From Spongiimicrobium salis (lineage in GTDB: Bacteria > Bacteroidota > Bacteroidia > Flavobacteriales > Flavobacteriaceae), in contig NZ_JBHEQA010000001.1 in assembly GCF_043678055.1 (NCBI RefSeq), positions 620,001-684,000 on the forward strand: a DNA stretch of 64,000 bases, read 5' to 3'. The notes beneath the pieces were generated by a model. It searched no databases and was not told where the DNA came from. It saw only the letters and a program-made list of their open reading frames with translations. Below are positions 44,159-51,997 of the stretch, piece after piece (the first letter of the stretch is position 1; each line of letters opens with the position of its first letter). Position numbers and translations under genes: made by a program.

Positions 44159-44509
44159 TTAACAGTATTCCTGTCCTCGTTCCCGGTACAAAAAATACAG
44201 GATGTAGCCCCATCCAAAGGCCATATGTATTAGCGCCCACAAAATCGATTTGTTTTTTTTAAAAGAGACCATTAAGGCCAATAGTGCGCCGCTTAATTGT
44301 ATTCCCTTTGTGATTGACGTTTGGATTTGCCCCAGCGTCAATCCTATTAATTTCCCAAACTCATAACCAGTTCCATACATAGATCCATTTCCCAAAACGT
44401 AAGCCATACCTAAAAAGATTCCCGTACTTATCAATATTCCGATAAAAAAGCTTTTAAGTATCTTTTCGTTTCTTGTTTTTGTAGTGGTATCAGTTCCTGA
44501 ATGTGTCAT
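44159..44509 (-). CDS. Small multi-pass membrane protein of unknown function
   Basis: The 116-residue protein starts at the ATG at 44509 (MTHSGTDTTTKTRNEKILKS); the frame is open upstream only to a TTG. It has three hydrophobic segments: SFFIGILISTGIFLGMAYVL, IQLSGALLALMVSF (with an amphipathic lead) and ILWALIHMAFGWGYILYFLY. It ends REREQEYC-like (RERGQEYC). I do not recognise the family. It lies between the two-kinase operon (47 nt) and a 17-codon ORF (46 nt), downstream of a LytTR-like site. Confidence 0.65.
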   Translation of the reverse strand: MTHSGTDTTTKTRNEKILKSFFIGILISTGIFLGMAYVLGNGSMYGTGYEFGKLIGLTLGQIQTSITKGIQLSGALLALMVSFKKNKSILWALIHMAFGWGYILYFLYRERGQEYC

Positions 44510-44555
44510 TTCACGGATTGTATTAGTACTTTGCGTTTGATTTTGTCTTCTTAGG

Positions 44556-44609
44556 CTATACAAAAATGCTTACGATCAATGTCAATACGAGTTTAGCAAG
44601 TGCGATCAT
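44556..44609 (-). CDS. Candidate 17-residue membrane peptide
   Basis: An ATG at 44609 opens the ORF MIALAKLVLTLIVSIFV, ended by TAG at 44558-44556. It is almost entirely hydrophobic. Below usual calling limits, but its ATG lies 31 nt after a TACCTTTA -7-like element whose distance to an upstream LytTR-like repeat equals that of the gene at 44824 (see the regulatory entries). It may be a genuine micropeptide or a leader for the membrane gene at 44159. Confidence 0.4.
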   Translation of the reverse strand: MIALAKLVLTLIVSIFV

Positions 44610-44639
44610 GTTATTGTTGTTTTAAGGTTTATGGTTTGG

Positions 44640-44710
44640 TAAAGGTAATCTTGGCCTACCCCTATTTATCTGAAAATATGGCCAACGGTAAAATTTTCAT
44701 GCTAAGCGGA
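44640..44710 (-). promoter_or_regulatory. Candidate LytTR-controlled promoter, copy A
   Basis: On the minus strand: a degenerate repeat TCCGCT (44710-44705), then 21 nt on ACCGTTGGCC (44689-44680) within a longer element at 44697-44675, then 27 nt, then TACCTTTA (44647-44640) as the -7 element, then 31 nt to the ATG at 44609. The element matches copy B (45031-45053) at 22 of 23 bases. LytTR sites are direct repeats about 21 bp apart, which fits. The assigned regulator is inferred from adjacency. Confidence 0.5.
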
Positions 44711-44823
44711 ATTGTAACTTCCCTATTTTGTGGAATTCTTGCAATGCGGCATCAAAAATTTTAATAGACCAAGAATCATATGGTGGTAGTGTTATGTAAA
44801 CTATCATACGATCAAACGTAATA

Positions 44824-44964
44824 TTAGTTGATGAATTGATAAACAACACTTCCTAAAATATGTCCTAATTTGTACAAAAGAGATCCTACAATTACGGTTG
44901 CGATAATTGCCGCCTTAATAATTTCTGTCTTTTTGATTAATTGAATTCTGCTTACTGTTTCCAT
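44824..44964 (-). CDS. Candidate 46-residue membrane protein
   Basis: An ATG at 44964 opens a 46-codon ORF starting METVSRIQLIKKTEIIKAAI and ending SVVYQFIN before TAA at 44826-44824. It has one clear transmembrane segment (KAAIIATVIVGSLLYKLG) with a basic N-terminal flank. It is preceded at 32 nt by a TACTTTTA element and a LytTR-like site (copy B). The structure (basic flank, one helix, polar tail) is that of a genuine small membrane protein; function unknown. Confidence 0.55.
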   Translation of the reverse strand: METVSRIQLIKKTEIIKAAIIATVIVGSLLYKLGHILGSVVYQFIN

Positions 44965-44995
44965 GATATAAAAATTTTGTTTGTTATTGATGGTG

Positions 44996-45066
44996 TAAAA
45001 GTATGTGGAAAGTCAGCATTTTGAAATTAGAATATGACCAACGGTAAAATTTTAAATCTGAATGGT
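44996..45066 (-). promoter_or_regulatory. Candidate LytTR-controlled promoter, copy B
   Basis: On the minus strand ACCATT (45066-45061) lies 21 nt before ACCGTTGGTC (45045-45036); the element spans 45053-45031. It is followed by 27 nt and TACTTTTA (45003-44996), then 32 nt to the ATG at 44964. A TTTC 19 nt before TACTTTTA may be the -33. Spacings equal those of copy A to within 1 nt, although the sequences between the elements are unrelated. The element resembles the AlgR/LytTR consensus ACCGTTnGT. Confidence 0.55.
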
Positions 45067-45234
45067 AGAAAACTGTTACTGAATCATGAAAAAGCCGTTT
45101 TGAAGTGAATTTAGCGCATTTTTACAACTCAATTTACTGAAAAACAACGCATTAACTAGTGTAATTTAAGAAAGGTTTTTCAGCTAAGGAATAGATCGGA
45201 AAGCACACTTTATGAAGAAATAAGCAACTCCCCT

Positions 45235-45759
45235 TTAGTTCTTAGAAGGAGGATAGGCGGCAAATACCTTCGCTACAATCGCTATAAAATCCTGTTCTCT
45301 TTGCAAAGGAGATGCATTTTCCTTAAAGGCACTCTCAGTAGAACCCTGCCAGAAGAGTTCATCTTTTTTCGTATCGATCAAATCAAATATGATTTGACGA
45401 TTGACTTTTCTTCCTCCCACGGGAACTCCAAAGGAAATACCACCACCTACATTTCTTCCAGCACTTCCCAAACCAACTCCAACAGAATTTCGGGAACCGG
45501 CAACAAAAGTGGAGCTTTGAATATTCATCAAAAAATCGGGTTCTTCAGATAACAGAAATCCTTTCGCTTGCATAGTAGAATCAATTACCTTGAAAAGGCG
45601 CTTATCATCCAATTCACTTAAACCGGTATCTATTTCTGGGTAATAATTGTAGGTAGCATAATTAGAGAAATCCGTTTGTTTATCGTAGTCGTAATTCACC
45701 CGTATGGCAGTACAGGATAAAAATACAATGCTTAGGAAAACGAGGATTATAGCTTTCAT
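45235..45759 (-). CDS. DUF4136 lipoprotein
   Basis: The 174-residue lipoprotein (MKAIILVFLSIVFLSCTAIR, lipid-bearing cysteine in FLSCTA) matches the DUF4136 pattern: VNYDYDKQTDFSNYATYNYY at the start of the mature protein, a conserved hydrophobic core, a glycine-rich turn (GVGLGSAGRNVGGGISFGV) and the FAAYPPSKN end. The start is the ATG at 45759; the GTG two codons upstream is less likely. Function of DUF4136 is unknown; these are usually periplasm-facing. A single-gene unit. Confidence 0.88.
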   Translation of the reverse strand: MKAIILVFLSIVFLSCTAIRVNYDYDKQTDFSNYATYNYYPEIDTGLSELDDKRLFKVIDSTMQAKGFLLSEEPDFLMNIQSSTFVAGSRNSVGVGLGSAGRNVGGGISFGVPVGGRKVNRQIIFDLIDTKKDELFWQGSTESAFKENASPLQREQDFIAIVAKVFAAYPPSKN

Positions 45760-45829
45760 TACCACTATCTATTATAAGACCATCTACTAATGTAGCAAAA
45801 AAAGCAATTCAAAAAGGAAGAAAGCCGCT

Positions 45830-46831
45830 TTAATCGTTCAACAGTCCCCAAAGGGCATCTTTAAGTTCTTGCAGGCCCTGTTGGGCAACAGAAGATATAA
45901 ACATATAGGGCACATTATCCAGATCTTTATCTAGTTCTAAACGCATCTCCGCAATGAGTTCTTCATCGAGCATATCACTTTTAGAGATGGCAATCAGGCG
46001 ACTTTTATCCAATAGTTCAGGATTGTACCTGCGCAATTCATCCAAAAGAACCTTATACTCTTTCCCAATGTCATCACTGTCTGCCGGAATTAAAAATAGG
46101 AGTGTGGCATTCCGTTCTATATGACGCAAAAAATAATGCCCCAACCCTTTGCCTTCTGCTGCACCTTCTATAATACCAGGAATATCGGCCATTACGAAAC
46201 TCTTAAAATCCCTATATTCTACGATTCCAAGATTGGGCTTCAGCGTTGTAAACTCGTAATCTGCTATTTTTGGCTTAGCCGAAGTCATCACAGATAGCAA
46301 AGTTGATTTGCCCGCATTGGGAAACCCTACAAGTCCAACATCGGCCAATATCTTCAACTCAAGTGTTACCAAAAGTTCTTTTCCCGGTACTCCCGGCTGT
46401 GCATATCTCGGAGTTTGATTGGTTGCCGATCGGAAATGCCAATTTCCACGACCTCCCATACCGCCCTCCAAAATAATTTTTTCTTCTCCGTGTTCTGTGA
46501 TTTCCAATACTACTTCATTGGTTTCACGATCCCGGATAATAGTCCCTAGCGGAACCTCCAGATACACATCGGCACCATCGGCCCCTGAACTTCTGTTTTT
46601 ACTTCCATGTCCTCCGTGCTCTGCTTTGAAATGCCGAGAATATCTATAATTCACCAAAGTCCATAAATTTTTATTTCCTCTAGCAATTACATGTCCTCCA
46701 CGACCTCCATCTCCTCCATCGGGTCCTCCCTTGGTAATGTATTTTTCGCGATGCAAATGCACAGAGCCCTTCCCTCCATTTCCGGAACTAAGACTAATTT
46801 TTACATAATCCACAAAATTACCTTCGGTCAT
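45830..46831 (-). CDS. obg: GTPase Obg (CgtA)
   Basis: The 333-residue essential GTPase acts in 50S ribosome maturation and stress control. The glycine-rich Obg fold fills residues 1-160 (KISLSSGNGGKGSVHLHREK, GGDGGRGGHVIARGNK). The G domain follows: GFPNAGKST (169-177), DIPGIIEGAAEGKGLG (G3), ISKSDM (G4) and ISSVAQQG (G5). No C-terminal OCT domain is present, as in most short Obg proteins. It follows the hpt-adk fusion by 93 nt in the same direction. Confidence 0.96.
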   Translation of the reverse strand: MTEGNFVDYVKISLSSGNGGKGSVHLHREKYITKGGPDGGDGGRGGHVIARGNKNLWTLVNYRYSRHFKAEHGGHGSKNRSSGADGADVYLEVPLGTIIRDRETNEVVLEITEHGEEKIILEGGMGGRGNWHFRSATNQTPRYAQPGVPGKELLVTLELKILADVGLVGFPNAGKSTLLSVMTSAKPKIADYEFTTLKPNLGIVEYRDFKSFVMADIPGIIEGAAEGKGLGHYFLRHIERNATLLFLIPADSDDIGKEYKVLLDELRRYNPELLDKSRLIAISKSDMLDEELIAEMRLELDKDLDNVPYMFISSVAQQGLQELKDALWGLLND

Positions 46832-46924
46832 GTTATCCCTATATTACAAGTTGTTGTGCGCGTGCGGAATGCTTTGTTCTATGTTCAATACACCTATACT
46901 GGCATGAAATAGGTAGCGGTATTC

Positions 46925-48043
46925 TTAGAGTTCTTCGATGACAGTGGTCAGGCGATCGGTGATTTCGGCTATTGATCCTATTCCATCTACACTATGGAAC
47001 TTCTCCTGACCTTCATAATACGATCGCAAAGGTGCCGTTTTTTGATTGTACTCCTCAAAACGGTTTCTAATTTTACCTTCATCCTGATCATCGGGTCTTT
47101 TACTTTCCTTTCCCCTTTCCAAAAGGCGTTCGATCAAAACCTCATCGTTGGCTTCTAGGGCAATCGTAGCATTGATTTTCATATTTTTTGTACTTAGAAA
47201 AGCATCCAACGCCTGAGCTTGTGCCGTAGTTCTAGGAAAACCGTCAAAAATAAATCCATTGGCTTCTGGATTTTTCTCCACTTCATCCTGCAGCATTTTT
47301 ATGGTCACTTCATCAGGAACCAAATCTCCTTTATCCATGTAAGACTGCGCCAATTTGCCCAAGTCAGTCCCATTTTTGATATTATAACGGAAAACATCTC
47401 CAGTGGAAATATGTTTCAAATTATATTTCTCTTTTAGGAAAGCTGCCTGTGTACCCTTTCCAGCACCAGGTTTTCCGAATAATACAAGATTAATCATATG
47501 ATCATTATTTAATTGGTATACCTCACGGAGGTTTCTTCCTAATTCGTTATAATCCAACCCATATCCCACAATAAACTTATCCGGGATATCAATACCAAAA
47601 TAGTCTATGGCATATTCGCCATTGTACGCGCTGGATTTATAAAAGAGTGCTGCAATTTTGAATTCTTTCACATGCGTATCCGAGAATAAATGCACCAATT
47701 CCTTTAAGGTACGTCCGGTATCTATAATGTCTTCCAAAATAATCACACTTCTTCCCTCCAGGTTATCCGGAATGTCCAAAAGTGTTTCAACAATTCCTGT
47801 CGAAGTAAGTCCCTGATAGGAACTCAACTTTACGAAAGACACCTCGCAGGGATGTTTATAGGCACGCAGGAAGTCGGCCACAAACATAAAAGCTCCATTT
47901 AATACACCGACAAAAATAGGAACCTCGTCCTTATAATCAGCCGCTACCTTATCTGCAACAGTTTGCACTGCGGTAAGGATTTCTGTCTCGGACAGATAGG
48001 GCTTAAAATATTTGTCGTGTAACTTTAGCAATGGACGTCTCAT
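46925..48043 (-). CDS. Fused hypoxanthine phosphoribosyltransferase - adenylate kinase
   Basis: One 372-residue frame holds two complete enzymes. Residues 1-182 are a purine phosphoribosyltransferase (VGVLNGAFMFVADFLRAY; PRPP loop VIILEDIIDTGRTL at 100-113; DYFGIDIPDKFIVGYGLDYN). Residues 183-372 are an adenylate kinase (MINLVLFGKPGAGKGTQAAF, FDGFPRT, short-lid form near RPDDQDEGKI). The junction is a methionine, exactly where adk normally begins, so an internal start at 47497 could also yield free Adk. The first makes IMP/GMP from free bases, the second interconverts adenine nucleotides, so the fusion joins purine salvage to nucleotide balance. Confidence 0.93.
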   Translation of the reverse strand: MRRPLLKLHDKYFKPYLSETEILTAVQTVADKVAADYKDEVPIFVGVLNGAFMFVADFLRAYKHPCEVSFVKLSSYQGLTSTGIVETLLDIPDNLEGRSVIILEDIIDTGRTLKELVHLFSDTHVKEFKIAALFYKSSAYNGEYAIDYFGIDIPDKFIVGYGLDYNELGRNLREVYQLNNDHMINLVLFGKPGAGKGTQAAFLKEKYNLKHISTGDVFRYNIKNGTDLGKLAQSYMDKGDLVPDEVTIKMLQDEVEKNPEANGFIFDGFPRTTAQAQALDAFLSTKNMKINATIALEANDEVLIERLLERGKESKRPDDQDEGKIRNRFEEYNQKTAPLRSYYEGQEKFHSVDGIGSIAEITDRLTTVIEEL

Positions 48044-48054
48044 TTATAAGTGCG

Positions 48055-48062
48055 CAAAGATA
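48055..48062 (-). promoter_or_regulatory. Candidate -7 element of the hpt-adk gene
   Basis: TATCTTTG on the minus strand (48062-48055) matches TAnnTTTG and ends 11 nt before the ATG. The -33 region shows only CTTA at 20 nt, so the match is partial. Confidence 0.4.
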
Positions 48063-48116
48063 ACATTTTGATTTCTCTTTTTTAAGTGCATTAGAGGGGT
48101 TTCTAAGATTTAGCTG

Positions 48117-48124
48117 TATTTTTG
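48117..48124 (+). promoter_or_regulatory. Candidate -7 element of purK
   Basis: TATTTTTG (48117-48124) matches TAnnTTTG 46 nt before the purK ATG. No clear -33 TTTG is seen at the right distance. Confidence 0.35.
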
Positions 48125-48170
48125 TTTTTTAATGGCTGCCCATTGCGGTTAAGGGCATAAAGTAATACGA

Positions 48171-49325
48171 ATGAATTATTTTTCTTCAGATTTTAAATTG
48201 GGAATCCTAGGTGGGGGACAATTGGGCAAAATGTTGCTCTATGAAACCAGAAAATTTGATATTCAAACGGCTGTGTTGGATCCGTCTGCCGAGGCACCTT
48301 CGGCTATAGCCTGCAATAGTTTTACTCAAGGAAGTCTTTTGGACTATGATACGGTATATCAATTTGGAAAACAAGTAGATTTACTTACTATTGAGATTGA
48401 AAATGTAAATACGGAAGCCTTAGAACGCTTGGAAGAAGAAGGTCTCAAAGTATATCCTCCGAGCAAAGCGCTACGTTTGATACAAAATAAGGCCACCCAA
48501 AAACTGTTTTATACGGACCATCAAATTCCCACCGCACCTTTTGTACGTTTTGCCTATACCACCGAAATAAAGGATAGCATTTCCAATGGTGGGCTTCACC
48601 TACCTTTTGTATGGAAAGCTGCCCAGTTTGGGTATGATGGCCAAGGCGTAAAGGTCATTCGAACACTTGCCGATCTGGATCTGTTGCCTAATGTGGAATG
48701 TATAGCCGAGGAAATGATTCCTTTCAAAAATGAGTTGGCGGTTATTGTTTCCAGGAGTAGTACCGGAGAAATCAAAACATATCCTGTGGTGGAAATGGAA
48801 TTCCATCCAGAAGCAAATCAGGTGGAATACGTGCTATGCCCAGCCCGTATTCCCGAAGAGATTTCAGAGAAAGCAAGGGCCGTGGCCTTAAAAGTTGCCG
48901 AAAACATACAACATGTAGGACTCTTGGCCGTAGAGCTATTTCAAACCAAGGAAGATGAGATTTTGGTAAACGAAGTAGCACCACGACCACATAATAGCGG
49001 ACATTACTCCATAGAGGCCAGCTATACCAATCAATTTGAGCAGCATATAAGGGCGATATTAGGACTTCCTCTAGGAAATACCCAGAGTAAAGTAGCTGGA
49101 GTAATGGTCAATTTAGTAGGTGCCGAAGGACATACTGGTGAAGTCCATTATGAAAACATGGAAAAGATTCTTGAATTGGATGGGGTGACTCCACATATCT
49201 ATGGAAAAAAACAAACCAGGCCTTTTCGGAAAATGGGACATGTAACCATTATTGATAGCAATATGGATAAGGCCCGAAACATTGCAAAATTAGTTAAAGA
49301 TACCATACGAGTAATAAGTAAATAA
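48171..49325 (+). CDS. purK: 5-(carboxyamino)imidazole ribonucleotide synthase
   Basis: The 384-residue ATP-grasp enzyme turns AIR plus bicarbonate and ATP into N5-CAIR in purine synthesis. GILGGGQLGKMLLYETRKFD near the start binds AIR; IENVNTEALERLEEEGLKVY and the ATP-grasp blocks LPFVWKAAQFGYDGQGVKVI and LVNEVAPRPHNSGHYSIEAS are diagnostic. The length is normal. purE starts 11 nt after its stop, giving the two consecutive steps of the pathway as one operon. Confidence 0.96.
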   Translation: MNYFSSDFKLGILGGGQLGKMLLYETRKFDIQTAVLDPSAEAPSAIACNSFTQGSLLDYDTVYQFGKQVDLLTIEIENVNTEALERLEEEGLKVYPPSKALRLIQNKATQKLFYTDHQIPTAPFVRFAYTTEIKDSISNGGLHLPFVWKAAQFGYDGQGVKVIRTLADLDLLPNVECIAEEMIPFKNELAVIVSRSSTGEIKTYPVVEMEFHPEANQVEYVLCPARIPEEISEKARAVALKVAENIQHVGLLAVELFQTKEDEILVNEVAPRPHNSGHYSIEASYTNQFEQHIRAILGLPLGNTQSKVAGVMVNLVGAEGHTGEVHYENMEKILELDGVTPHIYGKKQTRPFRKMGHVTIIDSNMDKARNIAKLVKDTIRVISK

Positions 49326-49336
49326 AGGAATTGAAT

Positions 49337-49828
49337 ATGAGTAAAGTAGCCGTAGTCATGGGAAGTACAAGTGACCTTCCCGTTATGCAAGATGCCATTG
49401 ACATCCTTAAAGGATTTGACATTGAGGTTGATGTGGATATTGTATCGGCCCATAGAACCCCGGAAAAATTGTTTGAATTCAGCAAAAATGCCCATACCAA
49501 TGGCTATAGCGTTATCATTGCTGGAGCAGGAGGTGCCGCGCATTTACCTGGAATGGTCGCATCTATGTCGCCACTTCCCGTTATTGGTGTTCCGGTAAAA
49601 AGCAGCAATTCCATAGATGGTTGGGATTCTGTATTGTCTATTCTTCAGATGCCCGGAGGTGTTCCTGTTGCTACCGTAGCTTTGAACGGTGCCAAGAATG
49701 CTGGAATATTAGCGGCACAAATCATCGGTAGTGCAGACAACTGTGTTTTGGACAAAATTATTCTTTATAAGGAAGGCCTAAAACAGAAAGTAATCAACGG
49801 AGCAGAGGAAGTTCGGAACATGAAGTAA
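49337..49828 (+). CDS. purE: N5-carboxyaminoimidazole ribonucleotide mutase
   Basis: The 163-residue enzyme rearranges N5-CAIR to CAIR. The start is the ATG at 49337 (MSKVAVVMGSTSDLPVMQDA); a TTG two codons upstream is not preferred. MGSTSD, VSAHRTPEKLFEF and IAGAGGAAHLPGMVASMSPL are the class I PurE signature, with the catalytic histidine in SAHRTP. It is 11 nt after purK. Confidence 0.97.
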   Translation: MSKVAVVMGSTSDLPVMQDAIDILKGFDIEVDVDIVSAHRTPEKLFEFSKNAHTNGYSVIIAGAGGAAHLPGMVASMSPLPVIGVPVKSSNSIDGWDSVLSILQMPGGVPVATVALNGAKNAGILAAQIIGSADNCVLDKIILYKEGLKQKVINGAEEVRNMK

Positions 49829-49924
49829 AATGTTCATACAGAAAACAATCCTTTGTTTAATCGTTAAAAATTAAATTTATCCCTATCGAGATTTCTACTC
49901 GAAACCCCAAAAATAGTATTCCAT

Positions 49925-51940
49925 ATGAATCCATTATTGACCCCATTTGATACGGCACCATTTTCTCAACTGAAAAACGAACATTTTAAGCCTGCTTTTT
50001 TACAAGCTATCCAGGATGCCCGAGCCGAAATCGAGGCCATCACCCAAAACCCAGAGCCCGCAACTTTTCAAAATACTTTGGAGGCTTTAGAGTACTCTGG
50101 GCAGCAATTAAATCGTATTTCCAGTGTGTTTTTTAATTTAAATTCAGCAGAAACCAATGCTGAGATTCAAAAAATAGCGCAAGAAGTTTCTCCTTTGCTT
50201 TCAGAATACACTAATGATATTAACTTAAATGAGACCTTGTTCCAAAAAATCAAAGCGGTATATGAGCAAAGACAGCACTTAGACCTCTCTACTGAGCAAC
50301 GTACTTTATTGGATAAAAAATATAAAAACTTTAGCAGAAATGGTGCTAATCTTGCCGAGGATAAAAAAAATCGTTTGCGAGAGATAGATGCTGAACTTGC
50401 CACATTAAAATTAAAATTCGGAGAAAATGTCCTTGCGGAAACCAATGCTTTTGAATTAGTACTGACCAACGAAGAAGATTTAAAAGGACTTCCAGAGGGC
50501 GCCAAGGAAGCTGCGGCCCAATTGGCCAGATCCAAAGAAAAAGAAGGTTGGTTAATTACCTTGGATTACCCAAGTTATATTCCTTTTATGAAGTATGCCG
50601 AAAATAGGGCACTTCGAAAGCAATTGTCCATTGCTTTTGGTAGTAAAGCATTCCAAGGGAATGCGCACGACAATCAAAAGAATGTGTTGAAAATTGCAAA
50701 TTTACGCCATGAACGTGCAAATTTATTGGGATATACTACCCACGCACATTTTGTATTGGAAGAACGGATGGCCGAAACCCCAGAAAATGTATATGCTTTC
50801 CTAAACGAATTACTGGAAAAAGCCAAACCAGCAGCGGAACGGGAGTTTGCAGAACTGGAAGACTTTGCAAAAGCCCTTGATGGTGTTGATCGTTTGGAAA
50901 AGTGGGACGGGGCCTTTTATTCCGAAAAACTAAAACAAAAGCGGTTCAGTTTGGATGATGAAAAATTGAAACCCTATTTTAAGTTGGAAAATGTGATTCA
51001 AGGGGTTTTTACCGTAGCAGAAAAATTATTTGGACTACGCTTCCAGGAAGTATTTGATATCGACAAATACCACGAAGAAGTTAAAACGTATAAGGTATAT
51101 GACATAGAAGCCAATTTTATTTCGCTTTTTTATGCCGATTTCCATCCTAGACCAGGAAAGCGCGGTGGGGCTTGGATGACCTCTTTTAAATCCCAATCCA
51201 TACAGGAAGGTGAAAACATACGTCCTCATATCTCTAACGTATGCAATTTTACGAAACCAACAGAAAGTAAACCCTCCTTGCTCACTTTTAATGAAGTAAC
51301 CACTTTATTTCATGAGTTTGGACATGGATTGCATGGAATGCTCGCGAATACCACCTACCCCAGTCTGTCGGGAACTTCGGTTTTTTGGGATTTTGTAGAA
51401 TTGCCTAGTCAAGTCATGGAAAATTGGTGTTATGAAAAAGAAGCTTTGGAACTCTTTGCTACCCATTACGAAACCGGAGAAGTGATTCCAATGGAATTGG
51501 TTGAAAAAATTAAAGCTTCGGCCACCTTCCAAGAAGGAATGGCCACCTTGCGCCAATTGAGTTTTGGCTTGTTGGATATGTCCTGGCATGGTGCAGACCC
51601 CAGAGCTATTAATGATGTAAAAGCACATGAAAATAAAGCCTTTACAGGAACAAGCTTGTATCCGGAAACTCCGGAAACCTGTATGAGCACCGCTTTTTCG
51701 CACATCTTTCAAGGCGGTTACTCCTCTGGATATTATAGTTATAAATGGGCCGAAGTTTTAGATGCAGATGCTTTTGCTTATTTTAAGGAAGAAGGAATAT
51801 TCAATACAACAATTGCCCAAAAATTCAAGGAACATGTCTTATCCAAAGGAGGTACAGAAAACCCAATGGTATTGTACAAACGTTTTCGGGGAAGTGAGCC
51901 TAAAGTAGAAGCTCTTTTAGAACGGGCGGGATTATTGTAA
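49925..51940 (+). CDS. M3-family zinc metallopeptidase (oligopeptidase A / Dcp type)
   Basis: The 671-residue enzyme cleaves short peptides. The zinc site is HEFGHGLHGMLANTTYPSLS, with His463, Glu464 and His467, and the third ligand lies downstream in the WDFVELPSQVMENW block. The N-terminal part is helical and starts PLLTPFDTAPFSQLKNEHFK, the pattern of the Dcp/PrlC group. No signal peptide is seen, so a cytoplasmic role in peptide turnover is likely. Which of the two subfamilies (dipeptidyl carboxypeptidase or oligopeptidase A) is not settled. Confidence 0.93.
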   Translation: MNPLLTPFDTAPFSQLKNEHFKPAFLQAIQDARAEIEAITQNPEPATFQNTLEALEYSGQQLNRISSVFFNLNSAETNAEIQKIAQEVSPLLSEYTNDINLNETLFQKIKAVYEQRQHLDLSTEQRTLLDKKYKNFSRNGANLAEDKKNRLREIDAELATLKLKFGENVLAETNAFELVLTNEEDLKGLPEGAKEAAAQLARSKEKEGWLITLDYPSYIPFMKYAENRALRKQLSIAFGSKAFQGNAHDNQKNVLKIANLRHERANLLGYTTHAHFVLEERMAETPENVYAFLNELLEKAKPAAEREFAELEDFAKALDGVDRLEKWDGAFYSEKLKQKRFSLDDEKLKPYFKLENVIQGVFTVAEKLFGLRFQEVFDIDKYHEEVKTYKVYDIEANFISLFYADFHPRPGKRGGAWMTSFKSQSIQEGENIRPHISNVCNFTKPTESKPSLLTFNEVTTLFHEFGHGLHGMLANTTYPSLSGTSVFWDFVELPSQVMENWCYEKEALELFATHYETGEVIPMELVEKIKASATFQEGMATLRQLSFGLLDMSWHGADPRAINDVKAHENKAFTGTSLYPETPETCMSTAFSHIFQGGYSSGYYSYKWAEVLDADAFAYFKEEGIFNTTIAQKFKEHVLSKGGTENPMVLYKRFRGSEPKVEALLERAGLL

Positions 51941-51997
51941 GTCAAGTGTAGTATTTAAAAATAATAGTATTGGTGAGGCATTGCTTTTCCATGCCCT

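Noticed and set aside
44678..44764. Plus-strand 28-codon ORF starting inside the LytTR-like repeat (MANGKIFMLS...)
   Set aside because: The second repeat also opens a plus-strand ORF (45034-45108, MTNGKILNLN...). The shared bases give shared first residues, but the two sequences diverge at once after the repeat, while the regulatory spacing on the minus strand is preserved. A repeat element seems the better reading; peptides remain possible.
45137..45183. Inverted repeat CTGAAAAAC/GTTTTTCAG
   Set aside because: Nine base pairs but a 29-nt loop in very A+T-rich DNA; chance is not excluded, though it could end the DUF4136 transcript.
49883..49900. Small inverted repeat TCGAG/CTCGA before the M3 peptidase gene
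   Set aside because: Only five base pairs, no further copies noticed, no link to a function.
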